DNA of 64,000 bases from Campylobacter concisus (GTDB taxonomy: Bacteria; Campylobacterota; Campylobacteria; Campylobacterales; Campylobacteraceae): positions 1,488,001-1,552,000 of the forward strand of contig NZ_CP049239.1 in assembly GCF_015679985.1 (NCBI RefSeq), in the 5' to 3' direction. The first letter of the stretch is position 1. Each line of letters starts with the position of its first letter. The position numbers were made by a program, and so were the translations under genes. The notes beneath the pieces were generated by a model, which saw only the letters and a list, made by a program, of their open reading frames with translations, did no database searches and was not told where the DNA came from. Positions 61,764-64,000 of the stretch are shown here, in pieces.

Positions 61764-63095
61764 TTAGTGTCTTGAAAGATAATTTGTATCGTAGTTATTG
61801 CTTAAAAAGTCTTTATTTTCCATCATAGCGATGTGAAAATCTTTTGTTGTTTTGATGCCATTTATTATGAGCTGATCAAGAGCTACTTTCATCTTATGGA
61901 TCGCCCTATTTCTATCAGTGTCCCAAACCACGAGTTTGCCGATCATACTATCGTAATACGGCGGTATCGAGTAGTCTTGATAGATATGGCTATCCATTCT
62001 TACATTGCGGCCACCTGGGCAGACATATTTTGTGATCTTACCAGGACACGGCGTAAATGTATTTGGATCCTCAGCTGTTATCCTGCACTCGATCGCATGA
62101 CCTTTTAGCTCGATGCTCTCTTGTGATGGTAGCGCCTCGCCTTCAGCCACTTTTATCATAAGCTCGATGATATCAAGACCGCTTACCATTTCGCTCACTG
62201 TGTGCTCAACTTGAAGTCTTGTGTTCATCTCGATGAAGTAAAAGTCTAAATTTTTATCAACCAAAAACTCAAACGTACCAGCTCCCTCGTAGCCAATCGC
62301 TTTTGCCGCTTTTATGGCTGTTTCGTGAAGTCTCTCTCTTGTCTTTTCGTCAAGCAAAATAGCTGGGCTCTCTTCGATTAGTTTTTGGTGGCGACGCTGC
62401 ATAGAGCAGTCACGCTCGCCGATATGAAGCACATTGCCATGGCTATCGCCAATTACTTGAACTTCGATGTGGCGTGGGTTTAGGATATATTTTTCCATAT
62501 ACATTGTGCCATCGCCAAATGCGCTCATAGCTTCACTTTCAGCCGACCAAAACGCTTTTTCTAAATCCTCTTCACGTTCAACCACGCGCATGCCGCGTCC
62601 GCCGCCACCTGCAGCAGCTTTTAAGATGACTGGATAGCCTATCTTTTTAGCTAGCTCTTTTGCAGCTTTTGTATCAGCCACAGCACCGTCTGAGCCAGGG
62701 ATGACTGGCACGCCAGCTCTTTGCATGACTTGCTTTGCCTTACTTTTATCGCTCATCAAAGCCATCGCAGCGACACTTGGTCCTATAAATTTGATCTTGT
62801 GATGTGAGCAAATTTCAACAAAATTTTGATTTTCACTTAAAAAGCCATATCCAGGGAAAATAGCGTCTGCTTCGCTGATCTCAGCGGCACTTATGATAGC
62901 TGGGATATTTAGATAGCTATCACTTGAGCGTTCTTTACCGATACAAATGGCTACATCAGCATATTTTACGTAAAGTGCGTCTTTATCAGCTGTTGAATAG
63001 ACTACAACGGCTTCTTTACCCATCTCCTTTATCGTTCGCAAAGCACGAAGAGCGATTTCGCCTCGGTTCGCGATTAAAATTCTTTTTAATTCCAT
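61764..63095 (-). CDS. accC: Acetyl-CoA carboxylase, biotin carboxylase subunit
   Basis: 443 residues. Carboxylates biotin on AccB using ATP and bicarbonate. Signatures are ILIANRGEIALRALRTIKE at the N-terminus, the ATP-grasp glycine loop KAAAGGGGRGMRVV (about 158), the MQRRHQKLIEESPA segment (about 231), and the catalytic EMNTRLQVEHTVSE (about 285). Its start overlaps the accB stop by one base (TAATG). Promoter upstream of accB serves both. Confidence 0.97.
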   Translation of the reverse strand: MELKRILIANRGEIALRALRTIKEMGKEAVVVYSTADKDALYVKYADVAICIGKERSSDSYLNIPAIISAAEISEADAIFPGYGFLSENQNFVEICSHHKIKFIGPSVAAMALMSDKSKAKQVMQRAGVPVIPGSDGAVADTKAAKELAKKIGYPVILKAAAGGGGRGMRVVEREEDLEKAFWSAESEAMSAFGDGTMYMEKYILNPRHIEVQVIGDSHGNVLHIGERDCSMQRRHQKLIEESPAILLDEKTRERLHETAIKAAKAIGYEGAGTFEFLVDKNLDFYFIEMNTRLQVEHTVSEMVSGLDIIELMIKVAEGEALPSQESIELKGHAIECRITAEDPNTFTPCPGKITKYVCPGGRNVRMDSHIYQDYSIPPYYDSMIGKLVVWDTDRNRAIHKMKVALDQLIINGIKTTKDFHIAMMENKDFLSNNYDTNYLSRH

Positions 63096-63541
63096 TAATT
63101 TTTCTCCACGCCAAATAACGGCAATCCAAACTCAACTGGCTGTCCGTCAGAGACTAGCATCTCAGTGATCTGGCAGTCAAACTCAGCCTCGATCTCGTTC
63201 ATTATCTTCATAGCCTCAATAATACCTACTACATCGCCTTTTCTTACTCTTTGGCCTACTTTTACAAATGGGGCAGCGCCTGGGCTTGGAGCAGCATAGA
63301 AAGTACCTACCATAGGAGATTTTATGCTATCTTTTGGTGAGTTTGCGGCTGGTTTTACCTCTGAATTAACGACTACATTTACAGGTGCTGGAGCTGGTGC
63401 TTGTGCTGCTGGTTTAGCAGGCGCGCAATAATCTGAAAATTTTTCAAGCTCTACCTCAAAATCACCACTTTTTATTTTGATATGATTCATCTCCATATCA
63501 TTAAAAAATTCGATAAGCTCTTTTATATCTTCTTTTTTCAT
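63095..63541 (-). CDS. accB: Acetyl-CoA carboxylase, biotin carboxyl carrier protein
   Basis: 148 residues from ATG 63539-63541, chosen because AGGAGAATTTTCT precedes it and the protein then opens [19 protein letters not shown] as AccB does; a longer frame upstream has no ribosome site. Ala/Pro-rich linker ([14 protein letters not shown], about 48-61), then the biotinyl domain with the attachment Lys in [15 protein letters not shown] (about 112). Carries the carboxylated biotin between AccC and AccAD. Upstream spacer 63542-63650 is AT-rich and should hold the promoter. Confidence 0.95.
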   Translation of the reverse strand: MKKEDIKELIEFFNDMEMNHIKIKSGDFEVELEKFSDYCAPAKPAAQAPAPAPVNVVVNSEVKPAANSPKDSIKSPMVGTFYAAPSPGAAPFVKVGQRVRKGDVVGIIEAMKIMNEIEAEFDCQITEMLVSDGQPVEFGLPLFGVEKN

Positions 63542-63650
63542 AGAAAATTCTCCTAAATTTTTATATAAGCGTCTAATTGTAGCGAAAATTAGATAAAAAA
63601 TTTTTTTATGAAGCAAAAACGAGAACTCAAAGCTACTCTTTTTTGCTAAG

Positions 63651-64000
63651 TTATTTTTCAGTAATAATTATCTTAATGCCTTTAGTATCCACTAAATTTT
63701 CATCGATGATGATCTCATCTATCTTTGCTGCCCTTATCACGCCACTTTTTGGATTTTTTATACTTTTTATCGCTCCGCTTGTGCTTACATCGACACTTGA
63801 ATATTCAAACGCAAGACTCGTATCCATAAAAATGCAATCTTTTACGACCAAATTTTCCACGTAGCAAAGGGCTTGCAAACTCTTTATCGTGCAGTTTATG
63901 AGCGTCACATTTTTTGAGTTCCAAGCTAGATATTCGCCTGAGATGAGGCAGTTTTGCGCTACCACATTTTCGCAGTTCCAAAAAGCATCTTTTGAAATGA
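63651..64000 (-). CDS. DUF3737 family protein, 5' part beyond the window
   Basis: The minus-strand frame is open to the right edge. Visible residues begin [17 protein letters not shown], then [35 protein letters not shown] and [20 protein letters not shown]. These beta-helix-like N-x-x-x-x-N-C rungs and the DAFWNC and LAFEYS segments fit DUF3737, a family of unknown function with a parallel beta-helix look. The start codon lies outside the window; an internal GTG is not needed. Upstream of accBC but transcribed separately as judged by the 110-base gap. Confidence 0.75.
   Translation of the reverse strand, partial: ISKDAFWNCENVVAQNCLISGEYLAWNSKNVTLINCTIKSLQALCYVENLVVKDCIFMDTSLAFEYSSVDVSTSGAIKSIKNPKSGVIRAAKIDEIIIDENLVDTKGIKIIITEK

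Noticed and set aside
1..64000. tRNA, rRNA, tmRNA, insertion sequences, prophage or integrase genes
   Set aside because: Looked for in all spacers; no T-loop or rRNA-like sequence and no transposase or integrase motif was seen.

Overview
The window looks like a chromosomal segment of a Campylobacter, closest in character to the C. concisus group. The evidence is AT-rich DNA with frequent AAATTT tracts, a ciaB homologue, an all-alpha dimeric dUTPase, a three-gene cytochrome bc1 operon (petABC), and a fldA gene next to the two small genes that accompany it in C. jejuni. No rRNA, tRNA, CRISPR array or insertion sequence was seen. Species assignment is inference from gene content; no search was run.

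Layout. 1-5.8 kb (minus strand): a truncated DUF1963 gene, a CbrC-family gene, the fatty-acid cluster fabG-acpP-fabF-accA, a UPF0306 flavin-fold protein and a DUF1294 membrane protein. 5.8-16.6 kb: housekeeping genes (CysZ-like EI24 protein, dut), two large tandem GGDEF/EAL membrane proteins around a YcxB-like gene, ciaB, a hotdog thioesterase and a Crp/Fnr regulator. 16.6-27.2 kb (minus): a hydrogenase-4/formate-hydrogenlyase-type operon, hyfABCEFGHI-hycH-hycI, followed by a formate/nitrite channel gene; a 32-codon leader ORF sits in front of hyfA. 27.5-34.3 kb: a metallo-beta-lactamase-fold hydrolase, a small coiled-coil-like protein, a structured gene-free stretch, petCBA and mnmG. 34.5-43.4 kb: a 1150-residue MFS/acyltransferase/acyl-ACP synthetase fusion, an amino-acid ABC transporter preceded by the decayed tail of a paralogous binding protein, a flavodoxin operon under a PerR-like box, and an MFS exporter.

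43.5-53.8 kb is a mosaic region. Pyruvate:flavodoxin oxidoreductase (nifJ), a family-6 DNA glycosylase, a YwqK/MORN-type protein with a frameshift, a YgeA-type racemase and a truncated HAD phosphatase are visibly richer in G+C than the flanks, whereas the large pentapeptide-repeat membrane protein between them is AT-rich. The right end carries a second, diverged copy of the last 128 bases of the YwqK-type gene joined to the HAD remnant, so this is a recombination scar. 54-64 kb returns to ordinary composition: dcuC, an M3 oligopeptidase, a short YrdC-like protein, an EamA permease, a three-lipoprotein operon (CsgG/DUF4810/DUF799), a MATE exporter, accC-accB and a truncated DUF3737 gene.

How the genes fit together. 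The window holds a large part of anaerobic energy metabolism: NifJ oxidises pyruvate and reduces flavodoxin (FldA is encoded here), the Hyf complex and its FNT channel handle formate/H2, DcuC exchanges C4-dicarboxylates, and PetABC feeds cytochrome c. Fatty-acid initiation and elongation are split between the left (accA, fabF, acpP, fabG) and right (accB, accC) ends.
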